Below, one piece after another: positions 6,596-13,629 of a stretch of DNA of 19,234 nt. The stretch is from Syntrophaceae bacterium UBA1062 (GTDB lineage Bacteria; Desulfobacterota; Desulfomonilia; UBA1062): assembly GCA_002316295.1 (NCBI GenBank), contig DCDF01000214.1, positions 1 to 19,234 of the forward strand, in the 5' to 3' direction. How positions within the stretch are numbered: the stretch's first letter is position 1; each line of letters starts with the position of its first letter. The notes below the pieces were generated by a model. It saw only the letters and a program-made list of their open reading frames with translations. It did not search any database and was not told where the DNA came from. The translations under genes and the position numbers were made by a program.

Positions 6596-7810
6596 TTAGT
6601 TCCATCTGTCTATGATGTATGGCTTCGTCTGTTCGAAGACCAGACACATATCCTCCAGAAACTCCTCCGCCTGTTGTATGGACATTCCTTGGGTTTTATT
6701 GACAAAAGACAGTGTCATCCCGTAATACAGGGGGATCAGGACCTCGATCACCCGGGATCTTTCCAGGGTCTGTTTGTGGTAGGCCAGCGCGAAATCAAAA
6801 AGTATCTTGGCCCATACCGTGACCGGCATCTCGAAATGATCCAAGCTTAAGGATGCTATCTCCCGCACCTTCTGGAGATTCTCGAACGAAAAGATGGAAC
6901 GGTAGATATCCCAGTTGGTATGAAATCCCTCCCGGAAGCGCTGGTAGAGCTTCTCCCTGTTTACGGCGACAGGAGGCGGCATCTCCACTTCTCCGAGCCC
7001 GAAACCGAATATGGCGGTCGGCTTGCTCCATTTCGTGGCCTTCCATTTGTCCCGGTATGCAACCATGAGATTGAACATGGTGCCGATTACCTGCTTGAAC
7101 ATGGGTCCGAGGTCCGCAGCAGGATCTTTGGGCTTGTGGACCTTCGGCCTTCCCATGAACGCCTGGCAGATGGGGACGCCCTCGTTCATGGCAATGGTGG
7201 TCATCCAGATATCGATGCCGAACTGGCTCACGTCTTCATCCCACAGGCCGCTTTTGAGGAATATGCCCGCCAGTGTCCCGGAAAAGCCGAAGTCTCCGCC
7301 GATAGGCTGCCTGACCCGCCTGCCGTAGAGACTCCTGGTCATCGGATAGGCGATATTGTTCGTAATGGTGCCGTCATACTTGTGCCGTACATACAGTGGC
7401 GCAACGAACCCGAAATCGTTGAACAGAGGCTCTCCGAGGTTCTTGATCCACCGGGGCGTGATGCTCTTGAGGTCGGCGTCCACGACCACGACCGCTTTTG
7501 CATTGAGCTCCAGCACCTTCCGGAACAGGTTCTTGAAGTTGTTTCCCTTGCCCTTGACCCCCTTCGGGGTCGAGAGATAGATTTTCGGTATTCCCCGGGT
7601 GTCCGTGTTCAGGAATACCTTCCCTGTTCCGTCGGTGCTGTTGTTGTCGCAGTTGATAATCACCGCATCCATATGATTGAAATGCTCCTGGAGGCCGAGG
7701 GCCGCCTGAGAAGTCGGGAAGCTGATGGTGGCGGCCTCGTTGTAGGAAGGGATTCCCACAACGATATCTGTATGCGTTATGTTCATCGGGTTATTTTCTA
7801 GGGCCTTCAT
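6596..7810 (-). CDS. Glycosyltransferase resembling glucosyl-/mannosyl-glycerate synthases (GT2/GT78/GT81-like)
   Basis: A 404-residue soluble GT-A transferase. VGIPSYNEAATI (18-29), CDNNSTDGTG (54-63), KGKGNNFKNLF (86-96) and the metal-binding VVDADLKSI (110-118) define the nucleotide-sugar part. RQPIGGDFGFSG (167-178) and QFGIDIWMT (196-204) resemble the acceptor-side motifs of retaining enzymes that make glucosyl-3-phosphoglycerate or mannosylglycerate. Residues about 290-400 form a helical C-terminal region. The assignment to that retaining group is inferred from motif layout only; a plain GT2 function remains possible. No membrane helix is seen. It starts an operon with the receiver and PHP genes. 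The ATG at 7810 has TGGAGA seven bases upstream and a good promoter at the right distance. Confidence 0.78.
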   Translation of the reverse strand: MKALENNPMNITHTDIVVGIPSYNEAATISFPTSQAALGLQEHFNHMDAVIINCDNNSTDGTGKVFLNTDTRGIPKIYLSTPKGVKGKGNNFKNLFRKVLELNAKAVVVVDADLKSITPRWIKNLGEPLFNDFGFVAPLYVRHKYDGTITNNIAYPMTRSLYGRRVRQPIGGDFGFSGTLAGIFLKSGLWDEDVSQFGIDIWMTTIAMNEGVPICQAFMGRPKVHKPKDPAADLGPMFKQVIGTMFNLMVAYRDKWKATKWSKPTAIFGFGLGEVEMPPPVAVNREKLYQRFREGFHTNWDIYRSIFSFENLQKVREIASLSLDHFEMPVTVWAKILFDFALAYHKQTLERSRVIEVLIPLYYGMTLSFVNKTQGMSIQQAEEFLEDMCLVFEQTKPYIIDRWN

Positions 7811-7843
7811 ACATTATTCTCCAAAGAATGATGGGATCATGAT

Positions 7844-7872
7844 ATTGTCTGCCATTTGATAATGGTTGGCAA
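7844..7872 (-). promoter_or_regulatory. Candidate sigma-70 promoter for the GT-receiver-PHP operon, with spacer palindrome
   Basis: On the minus strand TTGCCA (7872-7867, five of six) is followed by a 17-base spacer and GACAAT (7849-7844, four of six). Transcription would start about 27 bases before the glycosyltransferase ATG. The spacer contains CCATTtgatAATGG (7852-7865), a perfect 5-bp inverted repeat placed where a bound protein would block RNA polymerase or, for a MerR-like factor, distort the spacer. Confidence 0.45.
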
Positions 7873-8040
7873 CAGTAAATTTCCCAGAGGTCCCGGGTCG
7901 TCGGCGTTTTCTCGAGAAGGAGGAGCCACAGGCGATGCCCTTGCTCGGACAGAGGTTGATATTCAGGACGGCAGGGCTCCATGACAGGGGAAATGACCCC
8001 TTGCGTTTTGATTATATCTGTGTGAATCTGTTTTATTCCA

Positions 8041-9723
8041 ATGTCTATACAGGATAAACCCATTATTGTGCAGAGTGACGGGAGCATCCTCCTCGAGGTG
8101 CAGTCTCCCGAGTTCGAGCGTGCCCGGGATGCCATACTCCCATTTGCGGAGCTGATAAAATCGCCCGAATATGTCCATACTTACAGGATTACCCCGCTGA
8201 GCGTATGGAACGCTGCCGCCCTCGGGATTTCACACACGGATGTTCTCCAAGCGCTCGGGCGATATTGCCGGTATGAAGTCCCGTCAGGGGTGCTCTTCAA
8301 GATTCGTGACGCCTTTGAGAGATGGGACGCTGTGCGCATGATGAAGCACGAGGGCCGCGAGCTGCTTGTCGAGGTCAAATCGGCGGAGCTCCTGGATCAG
8401 ATACTGGCCAAGCCGGGCATAAGGGATATGGTTCGGAGACAGGTGTCGCCCCGGATATTCACGATTGACGAACAGGTGCGCGGCCGGTTCAAGCACCAGC
8501 TCATCAAGGCGGGGTTCCCCGCCCACGATCTGGTGGGCTATGATACGGGCGACAGGCTCGATATTGCGGTCAGAGACGTCACCTCAGGCGGCCGGGAGTT
8601 CGCGTTGCGCCGGTATCAGAAGGAGGCTTGCGACCATTTCTGGGCAGGGGGAAGCATCCGCGGCGGGCAGGGAATCGTTGTGCTTCCCTGCGGAGCCGGG
8701 AAGACCATCGTGGGCATTGAGGTAATGGCGCGGGCCAGAACTCAGACGCTCATCATGTGCACCAATGTCTCGGCCGTGCGCCAGTGGATCACCGAGCTTC
8801 TGGACAAAACGACCTTGGGCCGCGAGGACATCGGTGAATATTCGGGCAACAAAAAGGAGGTGCGACCGGTCACGGTCACCACGTATCAGATGCTCACCTA
8901 CCGTAAAAGCAGGCAAAGCGAGTTCGAGCACATGCAGCTCATGAAGGCAAGGAACTGGGGGCTGCTCGTCTATGACGAGGTGCACGTGGTCCCGGCGCCG
9001 GTATTCCGGGCCACCACGGAGATCCAGGCCAAGCGGAGGCTCGGCCTCACAGCCACTCTCATCCGCGAAGACGGCCTTGAGGAGGACGCTTTCTCGCTTG
9101 TGGGCCCCAAGTGCTACGATGTGCCCTGGAAAGAGCTCGAGCAGAAGGGCTTTATCGCGGAAGCGATCTGCTATGAGATCCGTCTGCCGCTTTCCCCTGA
9201 AAAACAGAGAGAGTATGTAATGCAGGGAGACCGCGCCCAGTTCAGGATCGCTTCAGAGAATATCCTGAAGGATGCAGTGTTAAAAAGGATCATCCAGCAG
9301 CACCCAGACGAGCCGGTGCTGATCATCGGGCAGTACGTGAGCCAGCTCAGAAGGATTGCGGACAAGCTGCGGGCGCCGCTCATCACCGGCTCTACACCCA
9401 ATGCGAAGAGAGACTCTCTCTACGCCGCCTTCCGGGGAGGAGAGATTCCGGTGCTGGTGGTCTCCAAGGTGGCCAATTTCGCTATCGACCTTCCCGATGC
9501 GTCGGTGGCCATCCAGGTTTCGGGCACCTTCGGATCGAGGCAGGAAGAGGCCCAGAGGCTGGGAAGGATTCTCAGACCCAAATGCCGGGTCTCCACGTTC
9601 TACACCCTGGTGAGCAGGAGAACCTCCGAAGAGGAGTTCGCGCACAAACGGCAAATATTCCTGGCAGAGCAAGGATATAAATACACGATCGAGGAGTGGG
9701 GGTTGCGTGACATCGACCTATGA
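8041..9723 (+). CDS. XPB/ERCC3-like SF2 DNA helicase
   Basis: A 560-residue superfamily 2 ATPase of the XPB/Rad25 type. The N-terminal 110 residues (for example TPLSVWNAAALG, 51-62) resemble the XPB/Ssl2 N-terminal accessory domain. Then come a damage-recognition-like region (about 125-195), the Q-motif/RYQKEA stretch, Walker A GAGKT (218-222, Lys221), the DEVH box (312-315), TAT (337-339), the XPB-specific RED triplet Arg342-Glu343-Asp344, and motif VI QRLGRILR (505-512). XPB unwinds or translocates on DNA in nucleotide excision repair and transcription in eukaryotes; archaeal and bacterial homologues are less defined. The ATG has no ribosome-binding site and an in-frame stop 16 bases upstream, so it may be leaderless-like or weakly translated. 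Its end overlaps the next gene by 17 bases, showing a two-gene operon. Confidence 0.9.
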   Translation: MSIQDKPIIVQSDGSILLEVQSPEFERARDAILPFAELIKSPEYVHTYRITPLSVWNAAALGISHTDVLQALGRYCRYEVPSGVLFKIRDAFERWDAVRMMKHEGRELLVEVKSAELLDQILAKPGIRDMVRRQVSPRIFTIDEQVRGRFKHQLIKAGFPAHDLVGYDTGDRLDIAVRDVTSGGREFALRRYQKEACDHFWAGGSIRGGQGIVVLPCGAGKTIVGIEVMARARTQTLIMCTNVSAVRQWITELLDKTTLGREDIGEYSGNKKEVRPVTVTTYQMLTYRKSRQSEFEHMQLMKARNWGLLVYDEVHVVPAPVFRATTEIQAKRRLGLTATLIREDGLEEDAFSLVGPKCYDVPWKELEQKGFIAEAICYEIRLPLSPEKQREYVMQGDRAQFRIASENILKDAVLKRIIQQHPDEPVLIIGQYVSQLRRIADKLRAPLITGSTPNAKRDSLYAAFRGGEIPVLVVSKVANFAIDLPDASVAIQVSGTFGSRQEEAQRLGRILRPKCRVSTFYTLVSRRTSEEEFAHKRQIFLAEQGYKYTIEEWGLRDIDL

Positions 9724-11458
9724 TCTCGTTTCGCATATCCCGGCGTACATGGTGGAGATCCTCTCCGCGCACATACTCGGGAAGACGGCGGACAGCCGCA
9801 AGCTCGCAGAGGGACTGAGCGACGAGGCCAGGCTCGAGAGAATTCTCGAAGGCCTCACCGCCAGGCAGACCGCCATACTCCTGGACCTCTACGAGCTGGG
9901 CGGAAGCATATCCTGGGACCTGCTCACGGCGCTGTATCTGCCGGAATACGAACAGCTCAGACAGGACCTCACGTTTCTCGGCAGCATGGGGATCGTATTC
10001 CAGGGAGGGCTCTCGGGAAGAGACCCAATCATCCTTTTGCCGTCGATGTACCCTCTCCTCGAAGAAAAGCGCAAACGCTACCAGGGCAATACCGGTGATT
10101 TCACCTGGAGAGAGCCCCGGAAGGTGAGCATCTCAGGCCACATTGCCCTGCTCAATACCCTGCGTGTATCGGGCATACGCTGCAAAGCGGGCATGGAACC
10201 CTTCAAGCGGGGATGGCAGATCCTTGAAGAGAGGCTGGGCCCTGTCGCAGATTATGAGCGTCTTTATTGGGAGCTCGTGGAGCTCGGATGCATCCGTGAG
10301 TCCAAAGGCGTTCTGAGGGTGTCGCAGCAGGCGAGCAGCGAATTCGCCGCAGACGGCGACGCCAGGTATCCCGTGTGGAGATTCATCCGGTCGTGCAGGC
10401 CCTATCCAGGCTTGGACCACAAGGTGCATGCCATCATGGCGGACAGGGCGCTCCGTGAAGACTATTTTTCACGGGCTCTGACACTCTTCATCATCAGCCG
10501 AAACCCCGATGAAGTCCGAGCTGACGGAATCGTGCATTCGCTGATCGAAGAGTGGCTGGATCTCGGCGTCTTGCAGCGGGACGACTCCGGCCGGTGGCTC
10601 CGCCTATCGGAACACACCTTCAGCGCGCTGAAGACCGGCAGGATCCAGGTTTCTCTGCACGCCTACAGCGAGGATGTCGTCATACAGCCGAACATGGAGA
10701 TCCTGGCGCCGGGAGACTTTGACCCCGTCGATCTGCTGAACCTGGGCGAGATGGCGGATCTCGTGCGCTCCGACGTGGTGAGCATCTACCAGATCACCAA
10801 ACGGTCGATCACCCGGGCGCTTCACCTGGGATGGGACGCTGAGAAGATCAGGGGGTTCCTCGAGAGAATCTCGCGACACGAGCTTCCCGACAACGTCGGA
10901 AAGACCGTCCAGGGCTGGATACTCGCTCACACCGAGGCCTGCATACTCCGGGGAACGTTTCTCGTCCTTTCCCGTACGGATGACCGGCCCCCCCGAGGAC
11001 TGAGCGAAGTGCTGCCTGGGATTTACCGGATTCCCGGAAATTGCGAGGAAGAAGTTTTGGCCCAGCTGTCCAAGAATGACGTGATTGTCCGGGGAGCGAT
11101 CCTCGAAGACGAGAGCGGCGAGGGAGCCGGATGGGGCAGGATGACCCCTGTCGTGCCTCAACAGAAAAGCCAGTGGAAAGAAGCACGCAGGGAAGGGGTC
11201 TTCCCGTTCGGCATGGTGACGCCTCTTCCGTACGGGACCAAGGGAGAGGGAATCTTCGAGAAGGCGCTCCATGACGGAAGAGATGTCGTCATTTTCTACC
11301 CGAGACAGGGATACGGAGAGATCCAGGTGAAGAGGATCAGCCCCCTCTACCTGTTCCGCAAGGACGGGATTCCTTTCGTGGAGGCCTTCTGTGAGGACAC
11401 GGGAGAGGGAGAGACGTTTGATATAACCAAGGTCAGGGCGCTGCTGATGGACAGCTGA
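9707..11458 (+). CDS. XPB partner with XPB/Ssl2-like accessory domain and WYL-like C-terminus
   Basis: A 583-residue protein with no ATPase motif. Residues about 1-300 are helical and winged-helix-like. VVIQPNMEILAP (324-335) through SRHELPDNVGKTVQGW (about 388-404) is the characteristic core of the PF13625 XPB/Ssl2 'helicase C-terminal-like' family. The last 65 residues, with ALHDGRDVVIFY, ISPLYLFRKDGIPFVEAFC and ETFDITKV, have the strand pattern of a WYL domain, a ligand- or nucleic-acid-sensing module common in defence-linked regulators. It starts at GTG 9707 inside the helicase gene, preceded by a G-rich Shine-Dalgarno-like run. From memory, mycobacterial ercC3 is followed by a protein of this same family (Rv0862c), so the pair is a conserved unit. 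The function is unknown; a DNA-loading or regulatory subunit for the helicase is inferred. Confidence 0.8.
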   Translation: MTSTYDLVSHIPAYMVEILSAHILGKTADSRKLAEGLSDEARLERILEGLTARQTAILLDLYELGGSISWDLLTALYLPEYEQLRQDLTFLGSMGIVFQGGLSGRDPIILLPSMYPLLEEKRKRYQGNTGDFTWREPRKVSISGHIALLNTLRVSGIRCKAGMEPFKRGWQILEERLGPVADYERLYWELVELGCIRESKGVLRVSQQASSEFAADGDARYPVWRFIRSCRPYPGLDHKVHAIMADRALREDYFSRALTLFIISRNPDEVRADGIVHSLIEEWLDLGVLQRDDSGRWLRLSEHTFSALKTGRIQVSLHAYSEDVVIQPNMEILAPGDFDPVDLLNLGEMADLVRSDVVSIYQITKRSITRALHLGWDAEKIRGFLERISRHELPDNVGKTVQGWILAHTEACILRGTFLVLSRTDDRPPRGLSEVLPGIYRIPGNCEEEVLAQLSKNDVIVRGAILEDESGEGAGWGRMTPVVPQQKSQWKEARREGVFPFGMVTPLPYGTKGEGIFEKALHDGRDVVIFYPRQGYGEIQVKRISPLYLFRKDGIPFVEAFCEDTGEGETFDITKVRALLMDS

Positions 11459-11461
11459 CCG

Positions 11462-12781
11462 TCAGGGCTTTTCGAGCTTTCCGACGAGCTTTTTCATCTC
11501 CTTGAGCTCTTCGGCCACCGTGACGTCGATCTCCTTCTCCTGCTTCAGCGCCTGGTCGATATGGTATATGCTCGCCTTGTACTTGCCGGTCTTGAAGAAA
11601 TATCTGGCAAACGATACGTGCGACAAGGCCTGCTTCGATGATTTTTCGTAGAGCAGACCCAGCTTGTAGTCCACCTGGATGTTCTGTTTCTGATAGGGCG
11701 CCAGGAGAGAAACCGCCTCGTCGAATTCCCCCCGCTCCTCCATGATCTCGGCTAGCACGATTCTCGTCCGGGCTGAGTTGCCGTACTTTTTCAGGTAGGG
11801 ATATGCCTCATCCTTTTTTCCGGCCATGGCGAGATTGAGCCCCTTGTATGCATATGCCAGAGGAAGATCCAGGCCGTTCAGGTGCCTTAGCGCCTCCTCG
11901 TGCCGCCCTTTTCTCGTCTCCGCCAGCCCCAGGGCGAGCCTTCGGTAGGGATCAGGAATGCCCTGCGCCCTCTGCACGGCCTCTTCCTCCGGGAGAACCA
12001 GGCCGGCCGTGCTCGCGTACAGGGTCCAGTAGTGTTCGTCGGGCTGAGGGTTCGGGATGTCCTGAGAGGTTGCGGAGAGCCTGTTCGTTATGTGGGGATG
12101 GGTCAGCAGATACTCGGGGATATTGGCCCCTCCGGAGAACGGCCCCAGCCTCACGAGGAATCTGTTCATGGCAGAAGGGCTGAAGCCCGAGGCGCGCATG
12201 AGGTCGTTCCCGAATTCGTCCGCCTCGTTTTCATAGCGGCGTGAATGGGCGAGCTTGATATTTTCCCCCCCTCCCAGCGAAGAAAGGACCATCGCCGAGC
12301 CGACCTGCGGGTTCTTGGACGACACGAGAGTGCCCAGTATCATTCCCGCAATGCTCATAGCAGTGATTTTCTTCTGCTCCTTGATGGTTTCCGGGATGTG
12401 TCTCAGCTGAGCATGCCCCATCTCGTGGCCGATGACCGCAGCGAGCTCATCTATGTCCCTGGCGAAAAGAATGGTTCCGATATTGATGAAGATGTGCCCG
12501 TCGGGGATGGCAAAGGCGTTGATCGATTTGTCCATGACCACATGGACCTGGAACGTATAGATAGGATCTTTTACATGATCCGCCAGCCGGTCGGTCACCA
12601 TCTTGACCGGCCAAGTGATTTCCTGGTCGTAGACGATGAGACCCTGAGAATCCAGGAGCGTGATGATCTCCCGGGCGATCGTGCGCTCCTCCTCAAAGCC
12701 CATGGCGGATGCCGTCAGAGGGGTGCAGAGGAAAATCAGGGAAAGCACGAAGGAAACGACTTTTCTCATGTATGCGAGCAT
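11462..12781 (-). CDS. M48 family metalloprotease with TPR repeats (BepA-like)
   Basis: A 439-residue exported zinc protease. Residues 1-26 are a signal peptide (MRK, hydrophobic core, TASA cleavage-type end). HEMGH (119-123) gives the catalytic zinc site, and Glu184 in ENEAD is the expected third ligand, following the ExxAD pattern. After about residue 270 come TPR-like helical repeats (YRRLALGLAETRKGRHEEAL, AYKGLNLAMAGKKDEA, VDYKLGLLYEKSS, ARYFFKTGKYKAS). This is the layout of BepA/YfgC, a periplasmic protease and chaperone that helps or removes stalled outer-membrane proteins. AGGAG lies six bases before the ATG at 12781. Its stop is three bases from the stop of the convergent helicase partner, leaving no room for a terminator between them. 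Confidence 0.9.
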   Translation of the reverse strand: MLAYMRKVVSFVLSLIFLCTPLTASAMGFEEERTIAREIITLLDSQGLIVYDQEITWPVKMVTDRLADHVKDPIYTFQVHVVMDKSINAFAIPDGHIFINIGTILFARDIDELAAVIGHEMGHAQLRHIPETIKEQKKITAMSIAGMILGTLVSSKNPQVGSAMVLSSLGGGENIKLAHSRRYENEADEFGNDLMRASGFSPSAMNRFLVRLGPFSGGANIPEYLLTHPHITNRLSATSQDIPNPQPDEHYWTLYASTAGLVLPEEEAVQRAQGIPDPYRRLALGLAETRKGRHEEALRHLNGLDLPLAYAYKGLNLAMAGKKDEAYPYLKKYGNSARTRIVLAEIMEERGEFDEAVSLLAPYQKQNIQVDYKLGLLYEKSSKQALSHVSFARYFFKTGKYKASIYHIDQALKQEKEIDVTVAEELKEMKKLVGKLEKP

Positions 12782-12863
12782 GACACACTCCTGCTGATTA
12801 TTTCAAGACCATCCTTCCTGCAAAAGAGATAGCCGGCTGTGCGATCTCCTTTTTTATGATAAT

Positions 12864-12877
12864 AGGGACATGTCCCT
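12864..12877. promoter_or_regulatory. Perfect 14-bp palindrome in divergent promoter region
   Basis: AGGGACATGTCCCT reads identically on both strands. It lies 83 bases before the M48 protease start and 84 bases before the LOG-like gene start, almost exactly at the middle of the 179-base divergent spacer. It is a plausible shared operator; REP-like repeats with GGGACA...TGTCCC ends are also known in related genomes. Confidence 0.4.
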
Positions 12878-12960
12878 GAAGATGCAAAGGGCTTTCCGCG
12901 CCGTATTGACCCCGGGAAGCGTGTCTGTACGGCCGTCGGTTCGGGAGCGGAGGACGCAGA

Positions 12961-13476
12961 GTGACTCACCAGATTCCAGACATCGGGCGCAGATCCGGCA
13001 TCATCGGCATAGTGGGCGGGAGCACTGCGGATGAGCGCACTCTTGCCCTCGCCGAGGAGATGGGCGCGGGAGTCGCCGCCATGGGGTGCATCCTCGTCAC
13101 GGGCGGCGGCGGAGGCGTTATGAGGGCGGCATCGAAGGGGGCGTTTCTTGCAGGCGGGCTCGTCGTAGGCATCCTTCCCAACGAAAAGAACCGGCCCCTT
13201 CAGGGCTATCCCAACGAATATGTCCATATCCCCATTTTCACGGGCATGTCTGACGCGCGCAATGCTGTCATCGTCCGGACATCGGACGTGATCGTCGCTC
13301 TGAAGGGATCCTTCGGCGCCATCTCCGAGGTGGCCCTGGCACTCAAGGCCGGCACGCCGGTCATATCACTGGCATCTCCGGCGTACGACGCCATCGGATC
13401 AGGTTCCGGCTATATCTCTGTCGATACGGTGCAGGAAGCCCTGGCAGTGGCCGAAAACATTCTTGCAAGGCCTTGA
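12961..13476 (+). CDS. TIGR00725/LOG-like (SLOG superfamily) protein
   Basis: A 171-residue single-domain Rossmann-like protein. IGIVGGST (14-21), the Gly-rich VTGGGGGVMRAASKGA stretch (about 46-61), VVGILPNE and TGMSDARNAVIVRTSDVIVAL are the marks of the family related to LOG phosphoribohydrolases and nucleotide-binding SLOG proteins. The LOG catalytic motif PGGxGTxxE is here changed to KGSFGAISE: the Glu remains but the PGG and GT are altered, so cytokinin-nucleotide hydrolase activity should not be assumed. The start is GTG, with GGAGG seven bases upstream. It is divergent from the M48 protease and followed by the sigma-54 controlled region, so it is probably monocistronic. Confidence 0.82.
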   Translation: MTHQIPDIGRRSGIIGIVGGSTADERTLALAEEMGAGVAAMGCILVTGGGGGVMRAASKGAFLAGGLVVGILPNEKNRPLQGYPNEYVHIPIFTGMSDARNAVIVRTSDVIVALKGSFGAISEVALALKAGTPVISLASPAYDAIGSGSGYISVDTVQEALAVAENILARP

Positions 13477-13481
13477 AATCG

Positions 13482-13514
13482 GTTACGAAACAGTAACGTT
13501 CACATACGAAAGTG
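13482..13514 (+). promoter_or_regulatory. Candidate activator-binding (UAS) repeats upstream of sigma-54 promoter
   Basis: GTTACgaaacaGTAAC (13482-13497) is a perfect 5-bp inverted repeat, and CACatacgaaaGTG (13501-13514) is a second, shorter one. TACGAAA occurs in both, exactly 21 bases apart (13484 and 13505), two helical turns. The sites fall at about -116 to -84 from the predicted start, where sigma-54 enhancer-binding proteins usually bind. Confidence 0.45.
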
Positions 13515-13550
13515 TTGCTCATCTCAGAGCTGTAGTCATGTAAGCCTATT

Positions 13551-13567
13551 GAATAATTGAATTATTC
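13551..13567 (+). promoter_or_regulatory. AT-rich palindrome just upstream of the -24 box
   Basis: GAATAATTgAATTATTC has perfect 8-base arms around a single centre base and ends four bases before the sigma-54 -24 element. A protein here would touch the polymerase site directly, so a repressor or a DNA-bending protein is more likely than a distal activator. Confidence 0.45.
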
Positions 13568-13570
13568 GTC

Positions 13571-13586
13571 TTGGCCCCCAATTTGC
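13571..13586 (+). promoter_or_regulatory. Sigma-54 (RpoN) -24/-12 promoter
   Basis: TTGGCCCCCAATTTGC carries the invariant GG (13573-13574) and GC (13585-13586) separated by exactly 10 bases, and fits TGGCACG-N4-TTGC at nine of the eleven fixed positions. Transcription should start near 13598, leaving a leader of about 32 bases with the GGAGGTGAT ribosome-binding site. Control by sigma-54 implies an ATP-dependent activator not encoded in this window. Confidence 0.78.
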
Positions 13587-13617
13587 CTCAAGGGTTTCCG
13601 CAGTGATTGGAACTACT

Positions 13618-13626
13618 GGAGGTGAT
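13618..13626 (+). promoter_or_regulatory. Near-perfect Shine-Dalgarno deciding the PKD protein start
   Basis: GGAGGTGAT matches the 3' end of 16S rRNA over nine bases and is seven bases (measured from GGAGG) before ATG 13630. It rules out the in-frame GTG at 13603 as the main start, since that codon has no such site and would add nine non-signal residues. Confidence 0.8.
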
Positions 13627-13629
13627 ATA

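Noticed and set aside
6920..7801. Plus-strand open frame (293 codons) opposite the glycosyltransferase
   Set aside because: It overlaps a gene with clear DAD and NDG-type motifs and has no recognisable domain or start signal.
7791..8135. Minus-strand 114-codon frame across the divergent spacer
   Set aside because: It overlaps the starts of both flanking genes and the likely promoter; no motif.
13603..13629. GTG at 13603 as start of the PKD protein
   Set aside because: ATG 13630 has a near-perfect Shine-Dalgarno and opens directly into a signal peptide; 13603 has neither.
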